Positions 31,089-40,065 are shown, counted from the first letter of the stretch. The stretch is 64,000 nt of DNA from Dongia sedimenti (GCA_030715195.1 JAUYVI010000004.1:124001-188000), one strand, 5' to 3'. Program-made: numbers and translations. The notes: generated by a model from the sequence alone, not told the origin.

Positions 31089-31105
31089 CGTGATCCCCGT
31101 CACAG
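31089..31105 (+). promoter_or_regulatory. CRP-type palindromic operator upstream of RTX gene 2
   Basis: CGTGATCCCCGTCACAG differs from the site before RTX gene 1 by a single base and keeps both GTGA and TCAC half-sites. The centre lies about 102 bp before the ATG at 31199, against 103 bp for gene 1. A 28 nt conserved block follows at 31121-31148. Confidence 0.6.
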
Positions 31106-31198
31106 CGCGACCGGGTTTTCGAAACCCTGTGGCCCGAGCCCGCGACGGTCCTTGCAGAAGCAACCGGCGCGTCGCCGGTTCAACAAGGGGAGGCAACC

Positions 31199-32260
31199 AT
31201 GGCTTTGAACAGCAACAATCCCGGACCCACGCCCGGCAATTTCCCGGCGCCGCAGCCGAACATCCTATGGCCGATCTACGGCGACGAGCTCGCCAACACC
31301 CTGGTCGGCGGCGCGAAGAACGAAGCGATCTACGGCTATGGCGGCAATGACACAATCTATGGCAATGGCGGCGCGGACAAGATCTACGGCGGTGACGGCG
31401 AAGACAAGATCGACGGCGGCACCGAAAACGATTTCCTCGTCGGCGGCGACGACAACGACACGCTCCTGGGCGGCAGCGGCGACGACGTGATCTACGGCGA
31501 CGGCGATGTGCTCCTGCCGATCGGCAATGCCACCGGCGACGACACGATCAACGGCGGGTCCGGCAACGACACGATTTATGGCGGCCTCGGCTGGGACGAG
31601 ATCGAGGGCGGCATCGGCAACGATACCATCTACGGCGGTTCCGGCGTCGACACGATCAATGGCGGCTCGGGCAACGACACCGTTTATGCCGGGGCGGACG
31701 GCGGCCGAATCAAAGGCGACGACGGCAACGACACCCTCTACGGCGGCGAGGATGGCGATCGCCTCCACGGCGGCAAGGATACCGACACGATCTACGGCGG
31801 GGGCGACGATGACCGGCTGTATGGCGAGGGCGGCAACGACTGGCTCTTCGGCGGCGACGGCAACGACGACCTCCGCGGTGACCACAGCAATTACAATGAT
31901 GTCGGTGCGCCCGGTGATGACGTGCTGGACGGCGGCGCGGGCAACGACCGACTGACCGGCGAAGAGGGCAATGACACGCTGACCGGCGGCACCGGGATGG
32001 ATTGCTTCAGCTTCGACGCGGCGCTCTCCGGCCACGATGTCATCACCGACTTCAACGTGGCCGAGGACGACATGCTGGGCCTCAGTGGCGTGCTGGATCT
32101 GGTTGATCCCAACGTCAAGGTCACCAGCGCGGACGATGGCGATCTGCTGATCGTTTTCCAGGCCAGCGGCGGCACGATCGAGTTCGACGGGTTCCAGAAC
32201 CAGGGCTGGACCAACCTGACCCAGCTGGACGCGGCCATCAACCTGGCCACCAACCCATAA
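31199..32260 (+). CDS. RTX-type calcium-binding protein, paralogue 2
   Basis: The 353-residue paralogue of the preceding gene shares the N-terminal segment (GDELANTLVGG, KNEAIYGYGGND) and the C-terminal domain (SGHDVITDFNVAEDDML, ending TQLDAAINLA). It has about seven more Gly/Asp-rich nonapeptides. The ATG is preceded by AAGGGGAGG. The same type I secretion and Ca2+-dependent folding are expected from the family. The matching flanks and control region show that it arose by tandem duplication followed by change in repeat number. Confidence 0.88.
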   Translation: MALNSNNPGPTPGNFPAPQPNILWPIYGDELANTLVGGAKNEAIYGYGGNDTIYGNGGADKIYGGDGEDKIDGGTENDFLVGGDDNDTLLGGSGDDVIYGDGDVLLPIGNATGDDTINGGSGNDTIYGGLGWDEIEGGIGNDTIYGGSGVDTINGGSGNDTVYAGADGGRIKGDDGNDTLYGGEDGDRLHGGKDTDTIYGGGDDDRLYGEGGNDWLFGGDGNDDLRGDHSNYNDVGAPGDDVLDGGAGNDRLTGEEGNDTLTGGTGMDCFSFDAALSGHDVITDFNVAEDDMLGLSGVLDLVDPNVKVTSADDGDLLIVFQASGGTIEFDGFQNQGWTNLTQLDAAINLATNP

Positions 32261-32269
32261 GGACAGCGC

Positions 32270-33229
32270 TTAGCCCCAGGGACCGCGTTGCGGACGCGCG
32301 GTCCCCGTTTCCGGGAGAACGCTCCGCCCCCGTCGGGTGGATTGGGGCCGTGCGGACTGTTGCGGCGCCGGCGCCGGCGAGACGCTCTCGTTCGTCCCAC
32401 CCTCCATCTCCAGCAGCCGCGCGATGCGGTTCTCGGTCGAGGGATGGGTCGAGAACAGGTTGTCGGCGCCGGTGCCGTGCAGCGGATTGATGATGAAGAG
32501 ATGCGCGCTCGCCGGATTCTGCTCGGCGCGCGGGTTGGGAATCGCGGCCGCGGCATTCGAGATCTTGTGCAGGGCCGAGGCGAGCGCCCGCGGCGCGCCG
32601 GAGAGCTCGGCGCCGGCCTTGTCGGCCTCGTATTCCCGGCTGCGCGAGATCGCCATCTGCACCAGCATCGCGGCGAGCGGCGCCAGAATCATCACCAAGA
32701 GCGCGCCGATCCCGCCCAAGGGCGAATTGCGATCTCGTCCGAGTCCGCCGAAGAAGAACAGCGACTGCGCCAGCATGCCGATCGCGCCGGCCAGCACCGC
32801 GGTGATGGTCATGGTGAGGCTGTCGCGGTTCTTCACATGGCCCAGCTCATGCGCCAGCACCGCGCGCACCTCGTCGCGGTTCAACCGCTGCATCAGCCCG
32901 CTGGTCGCGGCGACTGCGGCATTCTCCGGATTGCGGCCGGTGGCAAACGCATTCGGCTGGTCGCTGTCGATCAGATAGACCTTCGGCACCGGCATGCCGC
33001 CGCGCGCCGCCAGTTCCGCGACGATCGCGTTCAGCTCGGTGTTCTCGACGGCCTGGGCGCCGTACATGCGCAGGACCAGCTTGTCGGAGAACCAATAGCT
33101 CCCGACATTCATCACCAGCGCCAGCCCGAACGCGAACAGCATCCCGGTCTGGCCGCCGATCAGCCAGCCGCAGGCCAGGAACAATCCGGTCAGTGCCGCG
33201 AGCAGCAGAGCGGTGCGTGCGTAACCCAT
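32270..33229 (-). CDS. htpX: membrane zinc metalloprotease HtpX
   Basis: HtpX degrades misfolded membrane proteins. The 319-residue protein has N-terminal membrane helices (about 5-48), the zinc site HELGH (127-131) followed by VKNRDSLTMT, two further membrane helices (about 140-190), and the third zinc ligand region SREYEADKAGAELSG. The catalytic set is complete. The last 40 residues are an unusual Pro/Arg-rich tail (SARPQSTRRGRS...). A sigma-32-type promoter lies directly upstream. It is divergent from sdhAF4 and convergent with the second RTX gene. Confidence 0.96.
   Translation of the reverse strand: MGYARTALLLAALTGLFLACGWLIGGQTGMLFAFGLALVMNVGSYWFSDKLVLRMYGAQAVENTELNAIVAELAARGGMPVPKVYLIDSDQPNAFATGRNPENAAVAATSGLMQRLNRDEVRAVLAHELGHVKNRDSLTMTITAVLAGAIGMLAQSLFFFGGLGRDRNSPLGGIGALLVMILAPLAAMLVQMAISRSREYEADKAGAELSGAPRALASALHKISNAAAAIPNPRAEQNPASAHLFIINPLHGTGADNLFSTHPSTENRIARLLEMEGGTNESVSPAPAPQQSARPQSTRRGRSVLPETGTARPQRGPWG
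32279..32305. terminator. hairpin at the htpX / RTX gene 2 convergence
   Basis: GGGACCGCG (32279-32287) pairs exactly with CGCGGTCCC (32297-32305) across a 9 nt loop. It lies 18 bp after the RTX gene 2 stop and inside the last codons of htpX. There is no T-run, so termination, if any, would be weak or Rho-assisted. Confidence 0.35.
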
Positions 33230-33255
33230 AGGCGTTCAATCTCCTTGTCCGCAAA

Positions 33256-33284
33256 AAATCGTGGTGCCGTTGGGGTTTTTCAAG
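33256..33284 (-). promoter_or_regulatory. sigma-32 (RpoH)-type heat-shock promoter of htpX
   Basis: On the minus strand a perfect CTTGAAA -35 (33278-33284) is followed after 14 bp by CACGATTT, which keeps the C..A-T-n-T positions of the CCCCATnT -10 consensus. It ends 27 bp before the htpX ATG. The promoter before htpG has the same spacer. Confidence 0.6.
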
Positions 33285-33328
33285 CGGCCCCGCTTGCCGC
33301 AAAGGGCCGGCGCGGCTAGCGTCGGCGC

Positions 33329-33487
33329 ATGGCCGACACACCGAAGTCACCCGAAGCCAAGCCCGAGCCACAGCCGGATTCCAAGCCGGCGAAGCTGGTC
33401 CTGCCGAAGGAGATCGGCGGGCCCAAAGGCCCCGAGCCGACCCGCTACGGCGATTGGGAACGCAACGGCCGGGTCTCCGACTTTTAG
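33329..33487 (+). CDS. succinate dehydrogenase assembly factor 4 family protein (DUF1674)
   Basis: This 52-residue gene is short but clear. A disordered Pro/Lys-rich N-terminus is followed by the family signature [20 protein letters not shown] and the ending RVSDF at the stop. SdhAF4/DUF1674 proteins are known from mitochondria and Alphaproteobacteria and assist flavinylated SdhA assembly. The ATG at 33329 lies 100 bp from the divergent htpX start. The signature and its position at the very C-terminus make the call firm despite the size. The sdh operon itself is not in the window. Confidence 0.9.
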   Translation: MADTPKSPEAKPEPQPDSKPAKLVLPKEIGGPKGPEPTRYGDWERNGRVSDF

Positions 33488-33596
33488 CTTTTCTTCACGG
33501 ACCGCCGCTAATGTGATCTTGAGGGATTCCAGGTGTTTAGCCCGTCACCCGAACGTGATTGGCGACGGCTTCCGCAAGGGACTTAGGTTCGGCGAC

Positions 33597-34568
33597 ATGC
33601 TCTTCGGTCGGTTTCATAACAGCCCCTTCTGGCGGAGCGCGGGCCTTGCCGCGTTGCTCGCGGGCGGCCTTGCCGTGTTCGCGGCCCCGAGCTTTGCCCA
33701 GCAAGCGCCGGCGGTGCCGTTGCCGATGCCGCTGACCACGCCGAAGCCGCCCAGTGTTCCCGTGATCGGTGCCGAGACCCCGCCGCCGCAGGGCTACGAG
33801 CCGGTGGCGCCGGGCACCATCCCCTCCGCCAACCTGCCGGCGGCCCCGGTCGGTGTCGCCGCGCCGGCGCCGCAGCGCCAGTTGATCCGGCCGGAGACCG
33901 AATCACGGCCGATCGTGATCGAGCTCTTCACCGCCCAAGGCTGCGCCAACTGCCCGGCGGCGGATGCCTATCTCGGCCAGCTCGCGCGAAGGAAGGACGT
34001 GCTGCCGCTCTCCTTCCATGTCGACTACTGGGATTACATTGGCTGGAAGGACCCATTCGCCGATCCGGTCTTCGTCGGCCGCCAGCGCGCCTATGCGATG
34101 ACCTTGGGGCAGCACATGGTCTACACGCCGCAGATCGTGGTCGGCGGCGCCAGCGACGCGCAGGGCGCCAACCGCGCCATCATCGAGCAGCGCATCCGCG
34201 AGGCGAAGGCGCGCCAGCGCATGTATCCGATCGAGGTGGTGCGCGATCCGCAGACCGGCCAGGTGCTCTTGGAGCTGCCCGAGGCGAAATTGCCGGTCCC
34301 GGCGACGATCTGGCTGGTTACCTATCAGTACAAGGACCAGACGGCGATCGACCGCGGCGAGAACAGCGGCCGCAAGTCCGAATCCTTCAACACGGTGCGC
34401 TCGTTGCAGAAGGTCGCGGTCTGGAACGGCCAGCGCGCCACGCTGCCGTTGCAGCTCGACGCCAAGGCCAAGGCCGCCAAGCCCGAGGGCTGCGCCATCA
34501 TCGCCAACCTGGCCGATTACGGTCCCGTCGTCGCCGCCGTCGCGTTCGACTTCGGCGACGCCTGGTAG
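33597..34568 (+). CDS. DUF1223 secreted thioredoxin-like protein
   Basis: From ATG at 33597 the protein has 323 residues. It has a signal peptide (hydrophobic core SAGLAALLAGGLAVFA, cleavage near SFAQQ) and a Pro-rich spacer of about 65 residues. The DUF1223 domain opens VIELFTAQGCANCPAADAYL with a CANC pair and continues FHVDYWDYIGWKDPFA and YTPQIVVGG. The fold is thioredoxin-like by family; the CxxC suggests a redox role, but none is established. The frame is open upstream over sdhAF4, but that part is not coding. Confidence 0.88.
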   Translation: MLFGRFHNSPFWRSAGLAALLAGGLAVFAAPSFAQQAPAVPLPMPLTTPKPPSVPVIGAETPPPQGYEPVAPGTIPSANLPAAPVGVAAPAPQRQLIRPETESRPIVIELFTAQGCANCPAADAYLGQLARRKDVLPLSFHVDYWDYIGWKDPFADPVFVGRQRAYAMTLGQHMVYTPQIVVGGASDAQGANRAIIEQRIREAKARQRMYPIEVVRDPQTGQVLLELPEAKLPVPATIWLVTYQYKDQTAIDRGENSGRKSESFNTVRSLQKVAVWNGQRATLPLQLDAKAKAAKPEGCAIIANLADYGPVVAAVAFDFGDAW

Positions 34569-34656
34569 GCGGCGGCGCCCTTCGGCAGAGTTCAGCAATC
34601 CAGTTCAACTCGCGCGCATTCCACGCTAGCGTGCCCCCGAAACCGCAGGGGCACCC

Positions 34657-35604
34657 ATGACCGATTCCATTCCCTTCGTCTCATCCGAGGCGATCGACGC
34701 CAAGCTCGACTACCCGTCGCTGATCGCCGCGCTGAAGGCCGCCTTCGCCGCCGACTGGACCGTGCCGGTGCGGCACCACCACGCCGTGCCGATTCCGGGC
34801 GAGCCGGATCAGACCCTGCTGCTGATGCCGGCCTGGGAAGGCGGCAAGTCGGTCGGCGTCAAGCTGGTCACCATCACGCCGGGCAACGGCGCCCGCAACC
34901 TGCCCGCGGTGCAGGGCATCTACCTGCTGCTCGACGGCGGAACCGGCGTGCCGAAGGTGCTGATGGAAGGCACCACCCTGACCGTGCGCCGCACCGCCGC
35001 GGCCTCGGCGCTCGCCGCCGGCTTCTGCGCCCGCAAGGATGCGGCCGTGCATCTGATGGTCGGCGCCGGCGCGCTCGCGCGTCCGCTGATCGAAGCCCAC
35101 CGCGCCGCGCGCCCGATCCAGCGGACGCTGCTCTGGGCCCGCAAGCCGGAACAGGCGGAAGCCAAGGCCGCCGATCTCGCCAAGGCCGGCATCGCGGTCG
35201 AGGTCGCGCACGATCTCGAAACCGCCGCCCGGCAAGCCGACATCGTCTCCTGCGCGACGCTTTCCTCCGAGCCGCTGATCCACGGCGCCTGGCTGAAGCC
35301 CGGCGCGCATCTCGACCTGGTCGGCGCCTATCTGCCGGAGCTGCGCGAATCCGACGATGAAGCGGTGCGGCGCGCTACGCTGTTCTGCGATACCCGCGGC
35401 GGTGCCTTGAAGGAAGGCGGCGATCTCGTTCAGCCGCTGAAAGCCGGCGTAATTCAAGAGAGCAGCATCGCCGCCGAGCTTGCGGACCTCTGCAAGGGCA
35501 AGCACCCGGGCCGCACGCGCGACGAAGAGATCACGCTGTTCAAGAGCGTCGGAACCGCGATCGAAGATTTGGCCGCGGCCAAGCTGATGCTGGAGCGAAT
35601 GTAA
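34657..35604 (+). CDS. ornithine cyclodeaminase / mu-crystallin family protein
   Basis: The 315-residue NAD(P)-dependent protein has an N-terminal substrate domain (VRHHHAVPIPGEPDQTLLLMPAW, KLVTITPGN) and a Rossmann domain (HLMVGAGALARPLIEAHRA). The LVGAYLPELRESDDEAV block is diagnostic of the family. Members include ornithine cyclodeaminase, alanine dehydrogenase and ketimine or pyrroline-carboxylate reductases; the exact substrate cannot be read from the sequence. Length is normal. It precedes an MFS transporter gene on the same strand, but with a 224 bp gap. Confidence 0.85.
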   Translation: MTDSIPFVSSEAIDAKLDYPSLIAALKAAFAADWTVPVRHHHAVPIPGEPDQTLLLMPAWEGGKSVGVKLVTITPGNGARNLPAVQGIYLLLDGGTGVPKVLMEGTTLTVRRTAAASALAAGFCARKDAAVHLMVGAGALARPLIEAHRAARPIQRTLLWARKPEQAEAKAADLAKAGIAVEVAHDLETAARQADIVSCATLSSEPLIHGAWLKPGAHLDLVGAYLPELRESDDEAVRRATLFCDTRGGALKEGGDLVQPLKAGVIQESSIAAELADLCKGKHPGRTRDEEITLFKSVGTAIEDLAAAKLMLERM

Positions 35605-35828
35605 TCACCCCGATTCATCGCCGACCGCGGGCTCACGGCGAAGCCGACCCATACTTCAGGATAGATTGATATCCGAACCGGGCTGCCGAAATAATGTCAG
35701 CATCATAACGCCCGCATGGCGCTTGCCACGGCGTTGCGACGTGACGGAACCGAACAAGCCGGTGGTGGGTTCACGAGCGGATTTCCCGCGCGCTTTCAAC
35801 CGCCCTTCCTTCACTTGGAAGACCCTCC

Positions 35829-37073
35829 ATGGCAAGCACCTCCGTCTGGTCCGAGCTCCGGAGCCTCACGCCGTCGCAGCGGAACGCGGTCGTCGCCAGC
35901 TATCTCGGCTGGACGCTCGACGCCTTCGATTTCTTCATCATGGTGTTTGTGCTGAAGCACATCGCCGAAGACTTCGGCACCGATGTGAAATCCGTGGCAC
36001 TCGCCATCACCCTTACGCTCGCCGCACGGCCGGTCGGCGCCCTCTTCTTCGGGCTCCTCGCGGACCGGTATGGGCGCCGCCCGGTGATGATGGTCGACGT
36101 GCTGCTCTATTCCGTGCTGGAATTTGCCTCGGGTTTCGCGCCCAGCCTCACGGCGCTCCTGGTGTTGCGATTCCTCTTTGGTGTCGCCATGGGCGGCGAA
36201 TGGGGCGTGGGCGCTTCGCTGACCATGGAGACGATCCCGCCCAGGACCCGCGGCCTCATCTCGGGCTTGCTCCAGGCCGGCTATCCCAGCGGGTATCTGA
36301 TCGCCTCGATCGTGTTCGGCCTGCTGTTCCCGCTGATCGGCTGGCGCGGCATGTTCATGGTCGGCGTGGCGCCGGCCCTGCTGGTCCTGTTCATCCGCCG
36401 CAATGTCGAGGAATCGCCGGCCTTCATCGCCAATCACGCGCGACCCGACCGGCCGAGCTTCCTCGCCGTCGTGCAACGCCACTTCGGGCGGCTGATCTAT
36501 GTCGTGCTGCTGATGACCGCCTTCAACTTCTTCAGCCACGGCACCCAGGATCTCTATCCGACCTTCCTGCAGGTACAGCGCGGCTTCTCGACCGAGACCG
36601 TCAGCATCATCGCCATCGTCTACAATATCGGCGCGATCCTCGGCGGCCTCTGCTTTGGTGTGCTATCGGAGCATATCGGCCGCCGCCGCGCGATCGTCAT
36701 CGCGGCGCTGCTTGCCTTGCCGATCATCCCGCTCTGGGCCTATGCGACCGCGCCCGCCATCCTGGCCCTCGGCGCCTTCCTGATGCAGGTCGCGGTGCAG
36801 GGCGCCTGGGGCATTATCCCGGTGCATCTCAACGAGCTCTCGCCGGACGAGATTCGCGGTACCTTCCCCGGCTTCGCCTATCAGCTCGGCAATCTGCTGG
36901 CTTCGGTCAACGCCACCGTGCAGGCAGGCATCGCCGAGTCGCATGGCAATGACTATGCGCTGGCGCTCGCCCTGGTCTGCGGCGTGGTCTCAATCGCCGT
37001 CGCCCTGCTCGCCGGCTTTGGCCGCGAGGCGCGCGGCATCGCGTTCGGCAAGCCGGAAGCGCGGCCGGGATAG
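35829..37073 (+). CDS. MFS transporter, carboxylate/sialate (SHS)-like
   Basis: The 414-residue protein has twelve predicted membrane helices. MFS motif A is complete (FGLLADRYGRRPVMM). The opening SYLGWTLDAFDFFIMVFVLKHIAEDF and the FGVAMGGEWGVGASLTMET segment are typical of the sialic acid / lactate-pyruvate (SHS, JEN-like) group, so a monocarboxylate or acidic sugar is the likeliest substrate. ATG at 35829 follows a GGAAGACC spacer. The stop is 17 bp from the convergent kinase stop. Confidence 0.88.
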   Translation: MASTSVWSELRSLTPSQRNAVVASYLGWTLDAFDFFIMVFVLKHIAEDFGTDVKSVALAITLTLAARPVGALFFGLLADRYGRRPVMMVDVLLYSVLEFASGFAPSLTALLVLRFLFGVAMGGEWGVGASLTMETIPPRTRGLISGLLQAGYPSGYLIASIVFGLLFPLIGWRGMFMVGVAPALLVLFIRRNVEESPAFIANHARPDRPSFLAVVQRHFGRLIYVVLLMTAFNFFSHGTQDLYPTFLQVQRGFSTETVSIIAIVYNIGAILGGLCFGVLSEHIGRRRAIVIAALLALPIIPLWAYATAPAILALGAFLMQVAVQGAWGIIPVHLNELSPDEIRGTFPGFAYQLGNLLASVNATVQAGIAESHGNDYALALALVCGVVSIAVALLAGFGREARGIAFGKPEARPG

Positions 37074-37090
37074 GCGCGTGGCGAATGCCG

Positions 37091-38626
37091 TCATGCGGCC
37101 GGCGGCGGCTCCAGAGCGCGTTCGGCGGGAAAGACGAGCCGTGCCGTGGTGCCCTGGTCCAGGCGGCTTTCGATCTCGAAGCGCCCACCATGCCGCTCGA
37201 GCAGCGCCTTGGTGATCGACAGCCCGATCCCGGTACCGCCCTTGCGGCGGGTGTAGATGTTGTCGCCGGATGCGAAAGGCTCGGCGATATTGCCGAGCCT
37301 TTCGGGTGCGATCCCGGCGCCGTTATCCGAGACCGTGACGACCGGCTCTCCGCTCGTGTTGCCGGCGGCGGTGACACGGATGTGCCCGCCGGCCTCGCTG
37401 AACTTCACCGCGTTCGAGAGCAGGTTGAGCACCATCTGCTTCAGCGCGCGCCGGTCGGCATAGAGACGGAAATCGGCCGGCACCGTGGCGCTGAAGAGGA
37501 TCGCATGCTCGTCCATCCTCCGCTCGAGGATGTGGCGGCACTCCTCGACGACTTTGGCGACCTCGACCTCCTCCTCGGCCAGGGCGAGCTTGCCGGCGTC
37601 GAGGCTGGAGAGATCCAGCAGGTCGTTGACGATTTCCAGCAGGTGCTGGCCGCTCGAGTGAATCAGCGCGCCGTATTCCCGGTACTGCGGATGCTCATGC
37701 GGGCCGTGAAACTCGCGCTCGATCAGTTCGGAGAAGCCGATGATTCCGTTGAGCGGCGTCCGCAGCTCATGGGTCATGTTGGCGAGGAACATCTTCTTGG
37801 CGGAAACCGCGGCATTCGCGGCGTCCAGCGCCTGCTGCAAATGGCGTTCATGGGCAATGCGCTGGCTCATGTCGCGGAAGAAGCCGACCAGATGCAGGTT
37901 CTGGTCCAGCATGACCGGCGAGGCGCAGATCTCAACCGGCACCGGCTCGCCGTTGGCGGTCTGGATAACGGCGTCCGGAACCACGACGCGGCCCGCCTCG
38001 ATATGCTCGCGGAAGGTCTGTCGGAACCGCTCGCGCGAGTCGCTCGGATGCAGCTCGGTCTGATGCAAGCCGATCAGGTCCTCCCGCCGGCAGCGGAACA
38101 GGCGCGCGGCGGCATCGTTCGCCTCGACCAGGCGCGCGGTCTTCACATCCGCGATCAGGATCGGCTCGGGAGACGTCTCGATGATGGCGCGGTACTTCTG
38201 CTCCGAGGCGGCCAGATTCGCCTCACGCTGATATTGCTCGGTCACGTCACGGACGATGGCGAACATCACGGTGCGCCCGTCGCGGCGCCCCTTGGCCAGC
38301 GTCACCTCCGCCGGAAAGACGTTGCCGTCGCGGCGCTGGCCGAATACTTCACGGCGGCTCTGCATCAGCCGGGCTTCCGCATTGGACCGGCGGAACCCGT
38401 CAGCCAGCGAGCGATGGTGCTCGCGGAAGGCCTCGGGCAACAGGATGTCGAGGGGCCGGCCCATCACCTCGCCCGCGCCATAGCCGAACATCCGCTCGGC
38501 CGAAGCGTTGAAGAAGGCGATGTTCTGATCGATCAGCACGCCGACCACCGCCTCCGGCAGCAGGGCCAGGATGTCATCCACCTCGTCTCGGGCGGTGCCG
38601 TCGGTCGCGCAGGTCGGGCTGATCAC
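37091..38626 (-). CDS. dual-PAS sensor histidine kinase
   Basis: The 511-residue cytoplasmic kinase has PAS1 (about 15-130, LLPEAVVGVLIDQNIAFFN), PAS2 (about 142-258, ETSPEPILIADV), HisKA with His286 (MTHELRTP) and HATPase (NLLSNAVKFSE, DNGAGI, GGTGIGLSITK). There is no receiver or DNA-binding domain. Translation starts at GTG 38626, 10 bp after the stop of the globin-coupled chemoreceptor, so the two form an operon. The link suggests that the kinase responds to the same oxygen or redox conditions. The partner regulator is unknown. Confidence 0.92.
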   Translation of the reverse strand: MISPTCATDGTARDEVDDILALLPEAVVGVLIDQNIAFFNASAERMFGYGAGEVMGRPLDILLPEAFREHHRSLADGFRRSNAEARLMQSRREVFGQRRDGNVFPAEVTLAKGRRDGRTVMFAIVRDVTEQYQREANLAASEQKYRAIIETSPEPILIADVKTARLVEANDAAARLFRCRREDLIGLHQTELHPSDSRERFRQTFREHIEAGRVVVPDAVIQTANGEPVPVEICASPVMLDQNLHLVGFFRDMSQRIAHERHLQQALDAANAAVSAKKMFLANMTHELRTPLNGIIGFSELIEREFHGPHEHPQYREYGALIHSSGQHLLEIVNDLLDLSSLDAGKLALAEEEVEVAKVVEECRHILERRMDEHAILFSATVPADFRLYADRRALKQMVLNLLSNAVKFSEAGGHIRVTAAGNTSGEPVVTVSDNGAGIAPERLGNIAEPFASGDNIYTRRKGGTGIGLSITKALLERHGGRFEIESRLDQGTTARLVFPAERALEPPPAA

Positions 38627-38636
38627 GGCCGCTTCC

Positions 38637-39995
38637 TCACGCCTGGGTAACCTGCTTCAGGAAGGCCGCGACTTCGCTGCGCACGGATCGCGTCTGTTCG
38701 TCCAGCGCGGTGGCGGAGGAGAGCACTTGCGTCGATGCGGCGCCGGTGTCGGCCGCGGCCGCGGTCACATCGACCATGTTCTTCGACACCGCCGATGTGC
38801 TGTCGGCTGCCTGCTGGACGTTGCGCGCAATCTCCTGGGTGGCGGCGGCTTGCTCCTCGACCGCTCCGGCGATGGCGGTTGCAATCTCCGAGACGGCGGC
38901 GATCGTGCGCCCGATGCCGGTGATCATTTCGACCGACTTTCGGGTCTCGTCCTGGATGCCGCCGATCTGGATGCTGATCTCGTCGGTCGCGCGCGCGGTC
39001 TGGTTGGCGAGGTTCTTCACCTCGGCGGCCACCACGGCGAAGCCCTTCCCGGCGTCGCCGGCCCGCGCCGCCTCGATCGTTGCGTTGAGCGCCAGCAGGT
39101 TGGTCTGTCCCGCGATGTCGCTGATCAGCTTGACCACGTTGCCGATCCGCTCCGCGGCGCCGGCAAGGCCCTGGACGCTCTCATTGGTGCGTCGGGCCTC
39201 ATCGACGGCGCGGCGGGTGATCTCGGTCGATTGCGAGACCTGGCTGCCGATCTCGGCAATGGAGGAGGAGAGTTGCTCGGCGGCCGCGGCAACCGCATCG
39301 ACATTCTGCGTCGCCTGGCCCGCCGCGTGCGTCACCAGGTCGGCCTGCGCCGAAGTCTGCGATGCACTCGAGGCGAGTGAGCTGGCGGTGGCCGACATCT
39401 GCTTGGCGGCATCGTCCACCGATGCCAGAGATTCGTCCATCGTGGTGCCGAAGGCATCCACCGCCGCTGTGATGCGGCCCTGGCGCGCTTGGCGCTCTTC
39501 CAGCAGCGCGTCCTGGTAGGTCGAGATCGCGAGATCCATGTCGAGCAGCACGGCCTGGGCAATCGCCGCGGAGAGCGCACCGGCGCGCTCGGGCGCGAAA
39601 CGGTAGTGGCGGGTCGCGACCCGGAGCAGGCGCCGAAGCACGAAGGAGTATCCTCCGATATACCAGCGGGGTTCCAGCCCGATCCGGTTATGCGCCAGGC
39701 CGATGCTTCGGATCGATTGGAAATAGGCGTCGTCGAAATCGCCGGAGAAGAGACGCTCCCAATGCTTCGCCTGCGCGCCCTTCAGGCGCGCCGACTGCTC
39801 TCCCACCAGCCTGGCGAGGCAGTCCACACCGCTGACATGCGCATAGAAGCCGTCGAGGATCGACGGCAGCTCCCGCGACACCGCGGGCCAGAAGCCGCGC
39901 AGGACGTGGCGCGATTGGTCGCTGATCTCATGAAATGAGAAGCGGGTGATTCGGTCGTCGGATCGGGCGGCTTGAGCCGCAGCGGAACTGCCCAT
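38637..39995 (-). CDS. globin-coupled methyl-accepting chemotaxis protein, second copy
   Basis: The 452-residue soluble receptor has a protoglobin domain (about 15-190) with proximal His102 in LAHNRIGLEPRWYIGGY. A methyl-accepting domain follows, with [30 protein letters not shown] and EEQAAATQEIARN. ATG at 39995 follows CAGGGGAATT. It is similar in design to the receptor at 23309 but differs in linker and globin sequence, so the two probably differ in ligand affinity. An FNR-type box lies 71 bp upstream. It heads an operon with the dual-PAS kinase. Confidence 0.92.
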   Translation of the reverse strand: MGSSAAAQAARSDDRITRFSFHEISDQSRHVLRGFWPAVSRELPSILDGFYAHVSGVDCLARLVGEQSARLKGAQAKHWERLFSGDFDDAYFQSIRSIGLAHNRIGLEPRWYIGGYSFVLRRLLRVATRHYRFAPERAGALSAAIAQAVLLDMDLAISTYQDALLEERQARQGRITAAVDAFGTTMDESLASVDDAAKQMSATASSLASSASQTSAQADLVTHAAGQATQNVDAVAAAAEQLSSSIAEIGSQVSQSTEITRRAVDEARRTNESVQGLAGAAERIGNVVKLISDIAGQTNLLALNATIEAARAGDAGKGFAVVAAEVKNLANQTARATDEISIQIGGIQDETRKSVEMITGIGRTIAAVSEIATAIAGAVEEQAAATQEIARNVQQAADSTSAVSKNMVDVTAAAADTGAASTQVLSSATALDEQTRSVRSEVAAFLKQVTQA

Positions 39996-40065
39996 TGTAA
40001 TTCCCCTGTATGACGTATGCCCTGCCGCCCGGTGCTCGTCAGAGCAAGGCGTCGTGGATATTGTC

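Noticed and set aside
30180..32000. Direct-repeat arrays that could be mistaken for a CRISPR or satellite
   Set aside because: The period is 27 bp and in frame; it encodes the RTX nonapeptides.
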